From the NCBI GenBank assembly GCA_039621445.1, contig CP154957.1, positions 29,490,576-29,554,575 on the forward strand: a DNA stretch of 64,000 nt, written 5' to 3'. The DNA comes from Euglena gracilis (lineage: Eukaryota; Euglenida; Euglenophyceae; Euglenales). The translations under genes and the position numbers were made by a program. Below are positions 1 to 11,329 of this stretch, in pieces; the stretch's first letter is position 1; each line of letters starts with the position of its first letter. Below the pieces are notes generated by a model. That model did no database searches. It was not told where the DNA came from and saw nothing but the letters and a program-made list of their open reading frames with translations.

Positions 1-1819
1 TAGCTTTGCCCCACCTTTCGGGTGGAAGATGCGAAGTCATCTTGTACGATCAATATGCAGATGCTTTCCATTTGAATCTTAGCATTGCTGCGAAATTTTA
101 AGTTCCTTGGTTCAGATTGTTTCAGACAGGTTTCCCTGCAAAATTGTCCATCAGGGCCTAAATATTATGGGTCAGAGGGTCAATTATTCATGTCCCCGGG
201 GGCCCTATAGAAGTGTCCTCCATTCTCCCATTTCCTGCCCGGCAGGGGCCAACGAAAATGTCCGGCCGGGTCCAACAATTGTGTCTGTCGGCTGTAATGG
301 CTTCTGACCCCAGCCCTCAGAAAACTTGTCACTGATTTTTGGCCAGTAAAGGATTTTGGCAACATCCCCCCCCCCCATCAATGAACCTCTGGACCCCAGA
401 GCAGGGTCCATTTGGGTTGTGGATCTCTGTTCACAAAATTGCTTTTTAAAGTTGGCCGGCCATCTTCATCACCCTTGTGGAGGCAGTCCGGTCAAACCCT
501 GCCCGAGAATTCATTTTACTTCAAATGCACCAACTTTTTTGGTAGGCTGCCAGCAGAGAAATTCCAAGGATGCCAGACCCCACCCTACCCCAGGCGGGGG
601 GGGGGGTCCAGCCAGCCAGCAAGCACCTTTTTTCCAGCCAGCTCCTAGCCAGGCTACGGACCCCCCCCCTGGAACGAGTGGTAATTACACCTAACGCCTG
701 AATTTTTCGCACTTCACACCGTATATTTTTGCACTTCTGGTCAATTATTATTATTAATTATTATTAATTATTATTATTATCACTTCTGGTCAATTATTAT
801 TTTTTTGCACTTTATCTCAAAAATGTTTGCACCTTATCCCAGAAATATTTGCCTCTGTTCCGAAAATTTTTGCACTTGGATCGGGTGTTTTGCACTTTTG
901 CCTTTGAAACTCCAATCAGCGTGGATCTTTTTCCATTGTGCAGTGCAACGCTTTTTTTTTTCGTTGTGCAAAAATAAAATGACGGAGGGCAATTTTTTTT
1001 GAGGGTACTGGGCAAAAATTTTGACAGGTTTTGGCAAAAAAAAATTGCCAGCCGTGGGCAAACATTTCAGACGCTAGGTGTAAGTTTTTGCAGCCTGGCA
1101 TAGCCGGGCTGGACCGAAACCTCAAAGTTTTGGCTCCAAATCCAATTGAGCTTGGGGTCTAGCCCAGCATCTCTGGTGATGCTGGGCGATGCTGGGCGAC
1201 GCTGGATTTTCGGAGACCAGAGGTGGGGCTCCAATGCTGGGCGATGCTGGCTTTTTTTGCATATTGTGAAGAATTGAACCCATATGTCGGATTAATGAAC
1301 ATTTTGGCCAGAGTGATCGACCCCCCCCCCAGGGGAAGATTTGCTGGTTTTTGAAAAATGACTGACTGTTTTTTGAAAGTGGAAAGTGACCTCCCCCCAG
1401 GGGTCAATATGGTATTGTCTGCAGCACTCCCTCCTCCCAAATGGGAGTGACAAATGCAAATGCTGAAAAAAGGTACCAGCTTCTTTGGAACCCCTAACTC
1501 TGATGACCCTTTGCCACACTTGACTCGGGACAGCCATGGAAATACGGGAAATCAAAACACTGTCAGATATGGTGTCAGGGCTTCATTTTAGGACTCCGGA
1601 CATTTACTTTGATTCTGCTTTATTTTCCAAGATTTTTCCAGAAAATAATACTGGACACCAGAAGCCATTTGGCCATTTGATGCCACAGTGTTGTCTGCCA
1701 CCATACATGTGCCGAATTCCCCCCCCCCCTTGCCCACCGGCCGGGTTCCTACAACCCCCGACCAGGGGGGTCTATAGGAGAGTTTTATGGTGTACGGGGT
1801 TCAATAATCCAAAACGTTG
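1..1819. other. No gene recognised; repeat-rich flank
   Basis: No reading frame here looks like protein. The stretch holds a TTA-rich microsatellite near 745-790, T-rich text around 790-1060 with recurring 'TTTTTGCACTT', several G/C homopolymers and the GCTGG-type repeat listed separately. It is probably old transposon sequence. Confidence 0.6.
1165..1253. repeat. Degenerate GATGCTGGGC repeat, inverted copy at 45.4 kb
   Basis: Tandem variants of GATGCTGGGC(GATGCTGGGC) surround the text CCAGAGGTGGGGCTCC. The same arrangement occurs in reverse complement at about 45385-45500, so this is a dispersed element and not a local expansion. No flanking duplication could be assigned. Confidence 0.55.
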
Positions 1820-1827
1820 GTGGGGAC

Positions 1828-2317
1828 CAGGGGTTTTCTTAAGCCGGAGGGTACCCCATCCCCCGGGGGGGGGGTCCAGCCAGCCAGCAGCTCAAATCCA
1901 GCCAGCAGCCCAAATTCGGGCTGGGAGCCCCCCCCCCCCCGGGGGTCGAGTGAAATAAAGTTGGGTCCAGCCCGGCCGAAGGCTGGACCAGCCGGCCGCA
2001 GGCCGGCCAGCCAACTGGGCTGCCCAGCACACCTATCCCTGCATTTTTCCCCCTCATCACAACTTCCTCCATCACAGCCCCCCAGCCTTGATCCAGCTCC
2101 ATCCATCAAAATGTCGAAAATGGCAAAAAATTATTGGAAATTTTTGTTTACCGTCGACCCAGCCCAGCCCAGCCCCCTCCAGCCCCGGCCCCCCCCCTCC
2201 CCCCCCTATCCCCCCGGGGGGGGGGTCCAGCCAGCAGCTCAAATCCAGCCAGCAGCCTTTTTGCCAGCCGGAGGCTGGACCCCCCCCCCCCCCGGGGGGT
2301 CCTTAAGAAAACCCCTG
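1828..2317. mobile_element. hAT-like MITE, family CAGGGGTTTTCTTAAG
   Basis: The element starts CAGGGGTTTTCTTAAG and ends with its exact reverse complement. It is flanked by a perfect 8-bp direct repeat GTGGGGAC (1820-1827 and 2318-2325). CAGGG-type ends and 8-bp target duplications are typical of hAT transposons. The 490-bp interior is C/G-tract and CCAGCC-rich and has no transposase, so it is non-autonomous. A second copy with its own 8-bp duplication is at 44906-45335. Confidence 0.85.
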
Positions 2318-2325
2318 GTGGGGAC

Positions 2326-3341
2326 AGCACCTGCCCCCCTTTGGCCGCCAACCACGGTCCAGGCGACCGAAATATCCCCCCCGAAATCAAAGATGTCACC
2401 CCCTACCCCCTTTTTGGAAAAAGGAAAAAGTTTTGCCTAAAATATTCGAACACAATGAAAACAACTCCAGTAGCAGACACCGGAAGGAAATTTGACCGTT
2501 GGGGGGGGGGTCCCAGGTACACCCGAATGACCCAAAATGGCTTGAATGATCCCAAAAAGTCCCAAAATGGCCAACAATGTCCATAAAAGAGGGGCAAAAA
2601 ATTACCCAAAATTAACGAAATCGCAAAAAGTGGCCTAAATTACCTTAAAGTTGCTCATATTGACCCCAAATCACCCCCCCATTTACCCAAAGTATTATAA
2701 AATTCCCCAAATTGTCAAAAGTTAACCCCCAAAAATGGTCAAAATGGGTGATGAGAGCCCAGTGGGAAATGATTGCCTCAAAATCAATGGATTTAGACCA
2801 AAACCCCAAAATTTTCGGTGCCTGGTGGGCCACCTTTTGGTCGATCCTGGCCAACCACCCGGGGGGGGGGGGGGGCTGGAGCCAAAAATCCGTCAGTCAC
2901 AGTCACCCCAGGGTCAGACACGCAAGCCATGTGATGGCTGAGACCTGTAAGCATTACATTGGAGTCTGACCGTTCAATCGAATGCACTCTATGGCCCCCA
3001 AAGCCTCACCATCGGGAGTCGGTGCAAAATTTGGTGCAGGTCATCATCATTTAAACTGTGACACACCGTGAAAATATTGAAATATAATCAAAATTGTCAA
3101 AAATGGCCAAAACTCTGGCAGGTGGTGCCAACGGTGAAGCTTTTCAGTACCCCCAGTTGGGCACCCACTCCCAAATATAACCCATGCCACCGTTAGTTTT
3201 AAAGGCAGTCGACTGAACCCTGCCCCCCCCCCCCCAAATTGGCTGCTTCCTGCTCCGGGCTGAGGTGCACCTCATGTGTCCCCCACAGGATTTTCCAGTG
3301 CTTTTGCTGCCGGCCAGGCCGCCCCCGCTCCGAAGGCCACC
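2326..3341. other. No gene recognised upstream of the V-ATPase gene
   Basis: A-rich text with repeated 'CCCAAAATGG' phrases. A possible 3' splice site (CCCCCACAG at about 3282-3290) precedes the V-ATPase start codon and would allow a spliced 5' leader, but no donor was assigned. Confidence 0.4.
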
Positions 3342-6300
3342 ATGACCCTCACCGATGCCGAGTGCACCCCCGCCGCCGCGTTCTTCGGGGCCATGGGCGC
3401 CTCCTCTGCCCTGCCCAGGCTGCCCGGAGGTGCTTGTTTCAGGGCCGGCACAACGGGGGGAAGTGACGGGCAGAGCATCACAGTCCACCCAGCCAGTTTT
3501 TTCCTACCGCCCGGGGGGGGGGGTGAAAATTGGTCATATGGAGAATTGGTTGGGAAGAAATTGGTTGGACAAAAAAGGGCCAAATATTTCCTCATAATTT
3601 TTAGGATTCCACCCAAGGGTCGTGCATTTGGTTCTCATTCAACGTCATGTTTTCAAGTAAGAGAACCACCAATTTTCAGACCGATTCCCCAAGTTTAATT
3701 TGAGTACCCAAATATTTCCGGACCATTTAAGAAAAGTGCCTAATTTTTTCGTGAACAATTTTTTCCCAACCAATTTTTATATATGGCCAATTTTTCACCC
3801 CCCCCCCCCTCCAGTAGTCGTCAAAGAGGATGTCACCGGGAATTGAAATTCTGTCCCACCATAACGTGCATACACGTACATACAAAGAGGGCAAAATGAT
3901 CTTTAGAAGCAGAAGACTGGCTGGCCAGAGGGTGTCTGCCTCCCTCCTCATTTGACCAGTTTGAATTCTGTCGAGCTGCGCAAAGGACAAGTGTTTTTTT
4001 TTGCATTTGCATTGGCAAGAACGTCAGAATTAGATTGAATGGCTGAAAAATCAAGGTGTGGTAATTTGGTTGTTTTTTTTTGCACTGTCCACTTTTCTGT
4101 GTCTGGTTTGACCCGAGTTCGACTCAGTTCCAGCCGGGGGACTTTTCTGGTGTGGTCCAGATTGTGCAGGCGCCACCATCACTTTTGGGAGGGAAGCACA
4201 CCAACACCAGACACACCTTCAACCCTCCAAGAAGTAGGGGGCTTTGGGTTTCCTCGAGAACACCAAGAGCATCTCAGGTGGGTCGCCCCCCCTCCCAGTT
4301 GTGGTGGTTGGGTTTGGGTGCAGGAGGCTCCCCCCCGGGGTCAGTGCATGAATCTATGGCCCCCCAGAGCAGCTTTTGGAAAAAGAAATGGCAAAGTGGC
4401 AGCCACAGCAGGGCAAGAAAGGTTACACAAAGGAAACGGCAAGCTGAAGTTTGATCCCGTTGAACATCAAAAGTGCCAGGATTTACACATTTGCACAAGC
4501 TGCAACGTGCAACTGAGGGTGATTCAACAAGCAGCAATATTTCAGTCAGCTTTGTGCTCGAAATTTCCAGCCTCTGAGGTGGACCCCATCCAGGCTTATT
4601 TTTAAAGGAAGTTTGCCCCCCCCCCCTGGAGATGCCATGGGGAGGCGGGGGGGGGGGGCAACCCCAGGGGGGGGGTCGGGTGTTGGGGTGGGTGACTTCG
4701 AAAAATCTCGAAAATTTTGGGGTGCTATTACCCCCCCACCCCCAAATGATACCCCCCCTCGGGCCGGGACTTCGAGCGAAAAATAATACCCCGGGGGGTA
4801 TTATTTGGGGGGGTGTTAACCACAGGCGCTAACCAGAAAACTAACCCAGGCACCCACAGACTTAACCCCAGCAACCCCTCCAAAATTAAGCAACCCCCAA
4901 ATTTCAGTAACCCCCTGGGGACCAGGGAAAAAATACAAGCAACTAGCAACCCCTGAAACTACAGTAAAATTCAGGGCAACTGAACGAAAATCTCCAATCC
5001 AGCCAACCATCACAATACCTCCCGGTACGAACACAAGCATTTTCCTCAAAAATGTGCCACATCCTTCCTTAATTGGAACAAGAGGCATTTTTTTGTTGAC
5101 CGTTTGGTCCAAATTTAAGCGACCCCCCAGGGGGGTGCTTATCATGGGGAGTCACTCCCCTCCCCCCCTTGGGTTGGTAAAAGAAGCCTAATCCCTCCCC
5201 CAAATTCTCTTTGGACCCCCTTTGTGAGGCGGGGGTGGGTTGCGCAACTATTCCATCCCGGCCTGGCTCTGATATTCGCCAATCTGGGGGCAGCGTATGG
5301 CACTGCCAAGTCTGGGGTTGGTGTTGCCCAGTTGGGCATTATGGCCCACCAGAAGATCATGCGGGGCATTGTGCCGGTGGTTATGGCGGGTATCTTGGGG
5401 ATCTATGGTTTGATTGTGGCGGTGTGTGGCTGCCAACCCACATCGATAAAAGTTCTTCAGAAAGAGCTCCATGGTTTTGCAAACCGACAAAGATTTTTTT
5501 CCTCCCCCTTGCAACTTGGGTGCAAATGATGGCTCGCCACGCAGGGGTTTTCAGGGGGGGGGGCGTCAGCCTTTTGCTGAAAATTGTGGGAAGAAGGGGT
5601 CAAAAATGCCGAAACATGGCATTTTTTGGACGGCTTTGGTTATTTTGCCTCCAAATTTTGTCTGAAGAATGCCAACCCAGCTGGATTTGGATTTTTTGGG
5701 GCATTTTTTTGGGTTCCCCGCCGGGTACAGCTGCCAGCCGGCCGCCCCCCCCCCCCCTGACCCCCCAGGTCCAGCTAGCACTTTTCTCTTTCCCTTCCCT
5801 TCCCTGAGCAGGAATCTGTTCTGCTTGAAGAACATTCAAAAAAATGTGAACATGGAGTTGAAGAATAAGCTTTAGAACTCTAGAAACCGGCGATTTGTCA
5901 AAAAATGTGGCGGCGCCCAGGGGTTTTCTTAAGGACCCCGGGGGTCCCGCTGGCCGGCTGAGAAAAGAAGTGCTGGCTGGGGAAAAAAGGGAAACCTTTT
6001 CTACCCTTTAATTCAAGACCTCCAGACCATTTAATTTTTCGGTGACAATGGGGAATTAGGCTCATTCTTACCCCAGATTTTGAGATTTTCTTGCTCATGT
6101 GGTCTTCCCAAAATAGGATGTCCTGGCGCAAGACTGCCAGAAAGTGGCTGGTTTATTTATAGGCCTTCCGTATGCCTCACAAATCACAAGTTGAGTTCTT
6201 TTGATGGAATTTAAAATTGAGCCTCATTATGGAACAAGGCAGATTTTCTCCCAACTTCTTTGGGAAACAAAGTTGTTAAATTTTAAAGTTATTTTTTGTT

Positions 6301-9300
6301 GTTGAAGCAGGATCTTATTGATTGCAGGAGAAGCTTCCGTAATTTTTTTTGTCAGTGAAGGTCAAATTTATTTGTCATCCTCTGCCTTTTTTTTGTATCA
6401 TTTTGTATCACAAAGGATAACACGTCCTTTCCCAGCGGGAATGCGTGATGAGCTTTTCAGTCATTACCATCACCGCCCCTAAATGACCCTTATTGATGTT
6501 GCTTCAGGACCCCCAAAGACAAAAGAGTCATTTGTCATTTGTCTTTAAAGAGATGCCCAAGCGGAAAAAATGACCCTCCCCCCAGATGATTCCTTAGGGG
6601 GTCGGGGGGCAGGGTCAAGGTAATCTGCACGTGATTTGCGTTTCATTACGCCCCCAACCTTTTCTGTGTTGCTCTTCTTCCCCAATGCATCTTGTCCGCG
6701 GTTTGATGTTGCAGGTCATCATTGCGGGAGGCATCTCCCCATCCACCAAGGTCGGGGACCGCGGCTACACCAATTTTGCGGGCTACATTCACTTTGCTGC
6801 CGGGCTGGCTGCAGGTGTTCATCTGCCCCAGAAGTTGTCACCATCCAATCAGGGATCCCCAAATGGACCCCAATGGGGGGGGGGATTGTTTTGGATTTTG
6901 CTGAAGGCCCTCGGGTTTTTAATTGGGGGGGGGGTGAGCCATTTGTTTCATCGCTGGGTGGTGGGATTTTCTCCTGTTAGTGTGCTATTTTTTTCGCCGT
7001 TCCAGCCTCCATTTTATGCTGGTTTCCGGGGGCACTGCGCGTTTTTTTGTGTTTTTTTGTGTTTCAATTTGGCACATCCCCCTTCAAAAAAACCCCCCAA
7101 ATCCCCCCAAACCCCAGCATTTTGTTTTTTGTTTTTTTGATCCAATGGGTTTTATGCATTTTTTTTTGTGGGTTTTTTTTTGTTATATTTTCTTTTCCAT
7201 TTTTTAATTTGTTTTTTGGGGTGCACATTTTGTGCTTTTCTTGGGTTTTTTTGTTTTTTTGTTTTGTTTTTTTTTGTTTGGTGTTCTCTTTTTTTTTTGG
7301 GGGGATGGGTTTTCTGCACATTTTACCCTGTTTGGTTTTTCTAACTTTTTTGTTTTTGTTTTTGTTTTTTTTTTTTTGTTTTTTTTTTTTTTTTTTTATT
7401 TTTTTTTTTATTTTTTTTTTTGTTTTTTTCTTTTTTTTTTTTTTTTTTGGTTTTTTTTTTTTTATTTTTTTATTTTTTTTTGGCTTTTTTGCGCATTTTT
7501 TTTTGTGCATTTTTTGTTTTTTTTTTTGTTCATTTCTTGCACCTGACTTGAATATTTGCTGTGCGCCTGAATTTGGGAATCCATAAAACCTTCACACCCA
7601 CAGAAAATGCAAGCTTTTTTGTGGTCGATCTCTGACTTTTTGAATTTTATGGCCAATGGATGCAATCCATTGGCCTGTTCCCAAAATAACAAAAAACATG
7701 TTTTTTTTTTGACACATTTGTTCCACCCAGGCCCCCAAAATGCATATACCCCCCCAAATAACCTGGCGGGGCCCTTGCCTGGCAGCCAAATAATTTGCTG
7801 GGGACAAGTCTTGTCCCGAAAAGATGGTGGAACCCCCTTTTTTACGGCAAAATGGTCCCCCCTTTATTTGAGCATTTGGGGGTCCTTTGGCCCGTGGGTG
7901 TGCTCAAATAAGGGGAGGGGGGGTGATATCTGGGGGCCCTCTTGGTGGGATTTTTTCCCCCTATTTGGAAACAGCACACAATCGCTGATTGTTCCACCTC
8001 CATCCTAGCAGGTCTCATTCATCACTTGCCTTCCTCCAGGAATGGCCAGTTTGGCTGCTGGGCTTGCCATCGGCATTGTGGGAGACTCTTGTGTGCGGGC
8101 GTATGGAAAGCAGGACAAGATCTTTGTCGCCATGATCCTGCTCTTGCAATTGCTTAAACCCCCTTTGATGCAAGGAGGCGGCGACATTCTGCGCAATTTC
8201 ACATAACCCCCCCTCCCCAAATAACGGGGCAGTGCCCTTTGAGTGGGCAGTGCCCAAATAATGGGGCAGGGGGCAGGCCGAAAAAGATGGTTCCAATACG
8301 GGGCACCCTCAATTTTTTTGGCCCAAGAGATTAGCGACAACGAAAATATTTCACAACGCTTGCTGTCGCGAGTTCTTCGCAGCAGGAATTGGGGGAGGGA
8401 TAGAAGAGATGGATGGACAGTGGCATCAGAAGCGACATCGGAGAATTTGTCACTCTGCACAAAAGGTCTGTGCAGGAATTCCATGATGATGGGTAGTGCC
8501 CAAATAACGGGGCAGAGGGGAAGGTCAAAAAGATGGTGCCAGTGACGGGGCATCCCCGCCCCGTTATTTGGGAGGGGTGGTTTACGTTGCGCAGCAGGGG
8601 CAGACACCCACCTGAACCCCAGACACCAATTTGGGGGGGATGCAAACTCATTCCTCCAAATAAATATGTGCGCAAAGATAAATAAATTTGCGAAATGTGC
8701 GAAAATATGTGCTTGTACCTGCCCATTTTTCAGCCTTTTTCAAGGTCTCAGCCTTTTCAGTCATTTCAGCCCATTTTTGGGCCAATTTCGGGGACAATTG
8801 GGCATTACGGACCATTTTCGGACCAATTTGGACCATGGAAAGTAACCCCCCCCCCCTAATAGTGCTGCGGGGCCAATAGAGCTGCGGGTCCAAATAGTGC
8901 TGCACCCCCTGCCGGATGAAGCAAGCGTCCAATAGTGCTGCACCCCCCCAAATCACAGCAATGTGAAATGTAGAAGCTGGTGCAGTTTTTTAATGCGCAG
9001 AGAGGGGAAAGATGAGCCACACGACCTCACTAGCCTCAGAGAAGGACATTGAGCAGACAAAAAGGGTGCCTGTAGTGATAGGCCGGGACTCAGAGGCACC
9101 CAATCCAATAGTGCTGCGGGTCCAAATAGTGCTGCACCCCCCCCCCCCCGCCAGAGGCGGCCGTCCAATAGAGCTGCGGGTGCAATACTATTTGGGGGGG
9201 TTTAGCACAAATGGCCCTAGGAGGCTGATATTCCCTGCAATGAACAATGTGGCCCAAAATGGCCAATGCGAAACAAAATGACCAAAAACAAATGGCCGAA

Positions 9301-9861
9301 ACATGGTTTCTGGAGAAAATTTTTGATAATCAAAAAAGGCATCCCCACTCCTAATTTTGATGATTTTTGCCGCCCAAGGGGAATTCATCAGTTTGGCGCT
9401 GTAACAATCAATTTTGTGTCGCTGTTTCACCCCGAATGGGAGAGGGCTTGATGCAAAGCCAGATGGGCGGTGCGGAACGGAGGTTTCGCACATATAACAT
9501 TTGGAATCAAAAGGTGTTAGAATCGGCAAATATGCAGATGGAAATTCCTGAGAAACCTCACACACACATCCCCACTCCTAATTTTGATGATTTTTGCCGC
9601 CCAAGGGGAATTCATCAGTTTGGCGCTGTAACAATCAATTTTGTGTCGCTGTTTCACCCCGAATGGGAGAGGGCTTGATGCAAAGCCAGATGGGCGGTGC
9701 GGAACGGAGGTTTCGCACATATAACATTTGGAATCAAAAGGTGTTAGAATCGGCAAATATGCAGATGGAAATTCCTGAGAAACCTCACACACACATATAT
9801 TATATATATATATAATATATATATATATATATAATATGTGTGTGTGTATGTATGTATATAT

Positions 9862-9932
<71 letters not shown>

Positions 9933-11329
9933 ATATAGGAATTTCCATCTGCATGTTTGCGGATTCTAACACCTTTTGATGGCATATATTGATGGTCTAT
10001 TTTGGGCTATCCCCCCCCCAATTTTAGGCCATCTCTTTCCAATTTCGGTCATTTTCGGTCATTTTGGGGTTTTTTTTTTGGACGGCTCTGGGCCATTTTT
10101 CAGGGTTTACCCTTTTTTGGAGCCATTCATTGACATTGGTGCCCATGGCCACAGACAGGTGGAGGAAGATTGATATGCACAAGAGGGGGTTTCCTTTGAT
10201 TTTCCACTTTGATTTTCAAGTGGTCAAAATGGATTGGTTGTCTCAGAAATCACCCCCCCCCCCAGCAGACACGTTTTGCACACGCGGGGGGGGGGCTGCT
10301 GCAGCCAGCCCCGATTTTGGCCCAGCCCAGCCGCATCAGCACCTCCTCCCCCCCCCAGGGTTCGATATAAGGAGGGCGTACATGGTTTAGGTGGGGGGTG
10401 TCCCCCCCCCCCCCCCCCCCCCTCCTGGCCCGCAGGGGGGGGTCCGGACCACCCCCCCCCCCACCTGCCAGGGGGGTCCGGACCGACCCTCGGGGGGTAT
10501 CCGGGACCCCCCCCAAAAAGGGTCAATTTTTTCCTCCGGCGCTTCGCGCCGAAATTTTTTTGCATTTTTGGCACATTTTTTGCCCAAAAAGTGCCCAAAA
10601 TGGCACTTTTGGTCGTTTTGGGGGGTCAAAAATTTTCGGTAACCCAGACCGCGCACCTGTTTAGGTGGGGGGGGTGTCCCCCCCCCCACCCCCCTCCTGG
10701 CCCGCAGGGGGGGGGGTCCGGACCACCCCCCCCCCCCACCTGTCCTTATATCGAACCCTGCCCCCCCCCTGGCGGGGAGGGGGGGGGAGGTTGCCAGCTC
10801 CTTTTGGCTGGGTCCAGCCCAAAATTTTTCGTTTAAAAAAAATGTTAAAAAATGACCAATAATGGTGTTTTGATCGTGTTTTGGTCGTTTTTGGGGTTGT
10901 TGTCAGATGCTCATTTTTTTCAAAGCGTGACTTTCAGAATGACTGGGTCAACAAAATGCAATAAACAAAAATAAATTCTGGTCTTTTCTGGCGACATACA
11001 TCGTTATCCATTTTTTCATCTGTATGTTACATGTCTCTTCTAGGCACCTGTATCTCTTTAAGGACTGGGAGGGGGGGATAGAAATTTGGGCTGGCTGGCC
11101 TGCGCTGGGGGGGGGGGGTTGGACCTGAGCTGGGCCGGGCCGGGCTGAAATCAAATTGCCTCAAAAATGACCTGCAAAAAGCAGCTGCTTTTGAACATGG
11201 AGCAATTGAGTGTGACTGATGCTCATCTTTGCTGAGGCTCTCGGGCTGTATGGCCTGATCATCAGTCTGTTGATGAACAATGCTGCCACGAGTGCTAACA
11301 ACAATGCGAGATGCGGGACCATCTACTGA
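3342..11329 (+). CDS. V-type proton ATPase proteolipid subunit c (V0 c ring), five exons
   Basis: The c-ring proteolipid of the V0 sector carries protons across endomembranes. Exons: about 3342-3413, 5272-5421 (left edge ambiguous by a few bases), 6715-6814, 8040-about 8143, and about 11222-11329. The ATG at 3342 has a strong GCCACC context. Exon 1 gives a start with [10 protein letters not shown]; exon 2 gives [13 protein letters not shown] and [15 protein letters not shown]; exon 3 gives [10 protein letters not shown]; exon 4 gives [12 protein letters not shown]; exon 5 gives [13 protein letters not shown], where the Glu codon (11234-11236) is the proton-binding residue of the fourth membrane helix, followed by a short Asn/Ala-rich tail and TGA. 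Total about 175 residues with four hydrophobic helices, as usual for the family. Introns 2 and 3 are GT-AG; introns 1 and 4 have no consensus ends. Introns contain several transposon-like elements. If introns 1 and 4 cannot be spliced, the locus would be a pseudogene. Confidence 0.88.
3513..3811. mobile_element. Foldback/MITE-like element in V-ATPase intron 1
   Basis: A G-run followed by TGAAAATTGGTCATATGG and GAATTGGTTGGGAAGAAATT is repeated in inverted form at 3735-3811, ending in a C-run. Arms are about 60-75 bp with a few mismatches. No protein-coding potential and no clear target duplication. Confidence 0.65.
4728..4813. mobile_element. Short inverted-repeat element, CCCCAAAT(A/G)ATACCCC ends
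   Basis: Left end CCCCCAAATGATACCCCCC pairs with right end GGGGGTATTATTTGGGGGGG. Related ends occur near 56688-56790 and 57070-57098. It lies in intron 1 of the V-ATPase gene. Confidence 0.5.
5422..6714 (+). other. V-ATPase intron 2 (GT-AG)
   Basis: Begins GTGTGTGG directly after the Ala codon of IVA and ends TTGCAG before the Val codon of VIIAGG. It contains a partial member of the CAGGGGTTTTCTTAAG family at about 5920-5990. No other coding signal seen. Confidence 0.7.
7035..7545. repeat. Roughly 500-bp T-rich tract in V-ATPase intron 3
   Basis: The stretch is mostly T runs broken by single G, C or A; the core 7360-7490 is almost pure T. Long hydrophobic (Phe) or Lys-rich reading frames across it are artefacts of composition. 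An A-rich counterpart is at 57885-58035. Confidence 0.85.
7749..7923. mobile_element. Inverted-repeat element with CCCCCAAATAA end, intron 3
   Basis: Left end CCCCCCCAAATAACCTGG and right end GTGCTCAAATAAGGGGAGG form imperfect inverted ends around about 175 bp without coding potential. It belongs to the CCCCAAATA-ended group found through this gene's introns. Confidence 0.45.
8207..8577. mobile_element. MITE-like element, CCCCAAATAACGGGGC ends
   Basis: Left end CCCTCCCCAAATAACGGGGC is matched by the inverted right end GCCCCGTTATTTGGGAGGGG. Internal copies of CCCAAATAA(C/T)GGGGCAG occur at about 8249 and 8498. It lies just inside V-ATPase intron 4, about 65 bp after exon 4. Confidence 0.7.
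8846..9200. mobile_element. MITE-like element with AATAGTGCTGC repeats
   Basis: It runs from a C-tract followed by TAATAGTGCTGC to GCAATACTATTTGGGGGGG. Inside, AATAGTGCTGC or AATAGAGCTGC motifs recur six or more times in two clusters (8856-8943 and 9105-9180). No reading frame of interest. Confidence 0.6.
9340..9793. repeat. Perfect-looking 227-bp tandem duplication
   Basis: Bases 9340-9566 are repeated at 9567-9793 with no difference that I could see, so the duplication is recent or an assembly effect. The end of each copy is CACACACA. It lies in V-ATPase intron 4. Confidence 0.85.
9735..9980. repeat. Inverted repeat with an (AT)n core
   Basis: About 42 bp ending the second 227-bp copy (gene-like text GTGTTAGAATCGGCAAATATG) recur in reverse complement at 9936-9980. 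Between them lies about 140 bp of almost pure AT/TA dinucleotides, itself self-complementary, so the whole could form a long cruciform. Confidence 0.75.
10356..10760. mobile_element. hAT-like MITE, family CAGGGTTCGATATAAGGA
   Basis: The left end CAGGGTTCGATATAAGGA is answered by TCCTTATATCGAACCCTG at the right end. Both sides are flanked by eight C residues, compatible with an 8-bp target duplication but not proof because C-runs are common here. A second inverted layer with GGTGGGGGG and CCGGACC lies inside. A related, incomplete copy ends at about 54468. Confidence 0.75.

Noticed and set aside
1817-2440. Pro/Ser-rich frame over the first hAT-like MITE
   Set aside because: The frame follows CCAGCC and C-tract sequence of a non-coding element bounded by target duplications.
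5224-5268. Extending V-ATPase exon 2 upstream to the GAG at 5226 to obtain a GT-AG intron 1
   Set aside because: It would insert about 20 polar residues into the first membrane helix, which is uninterrupted in this protein family.
7047-7586. Phe-rich plus-strand frame and Lys-rich minus-strand frame over the T tract
   Set aside because: Both are caused by the near-pure T composition inside V-ATPase intron 3.
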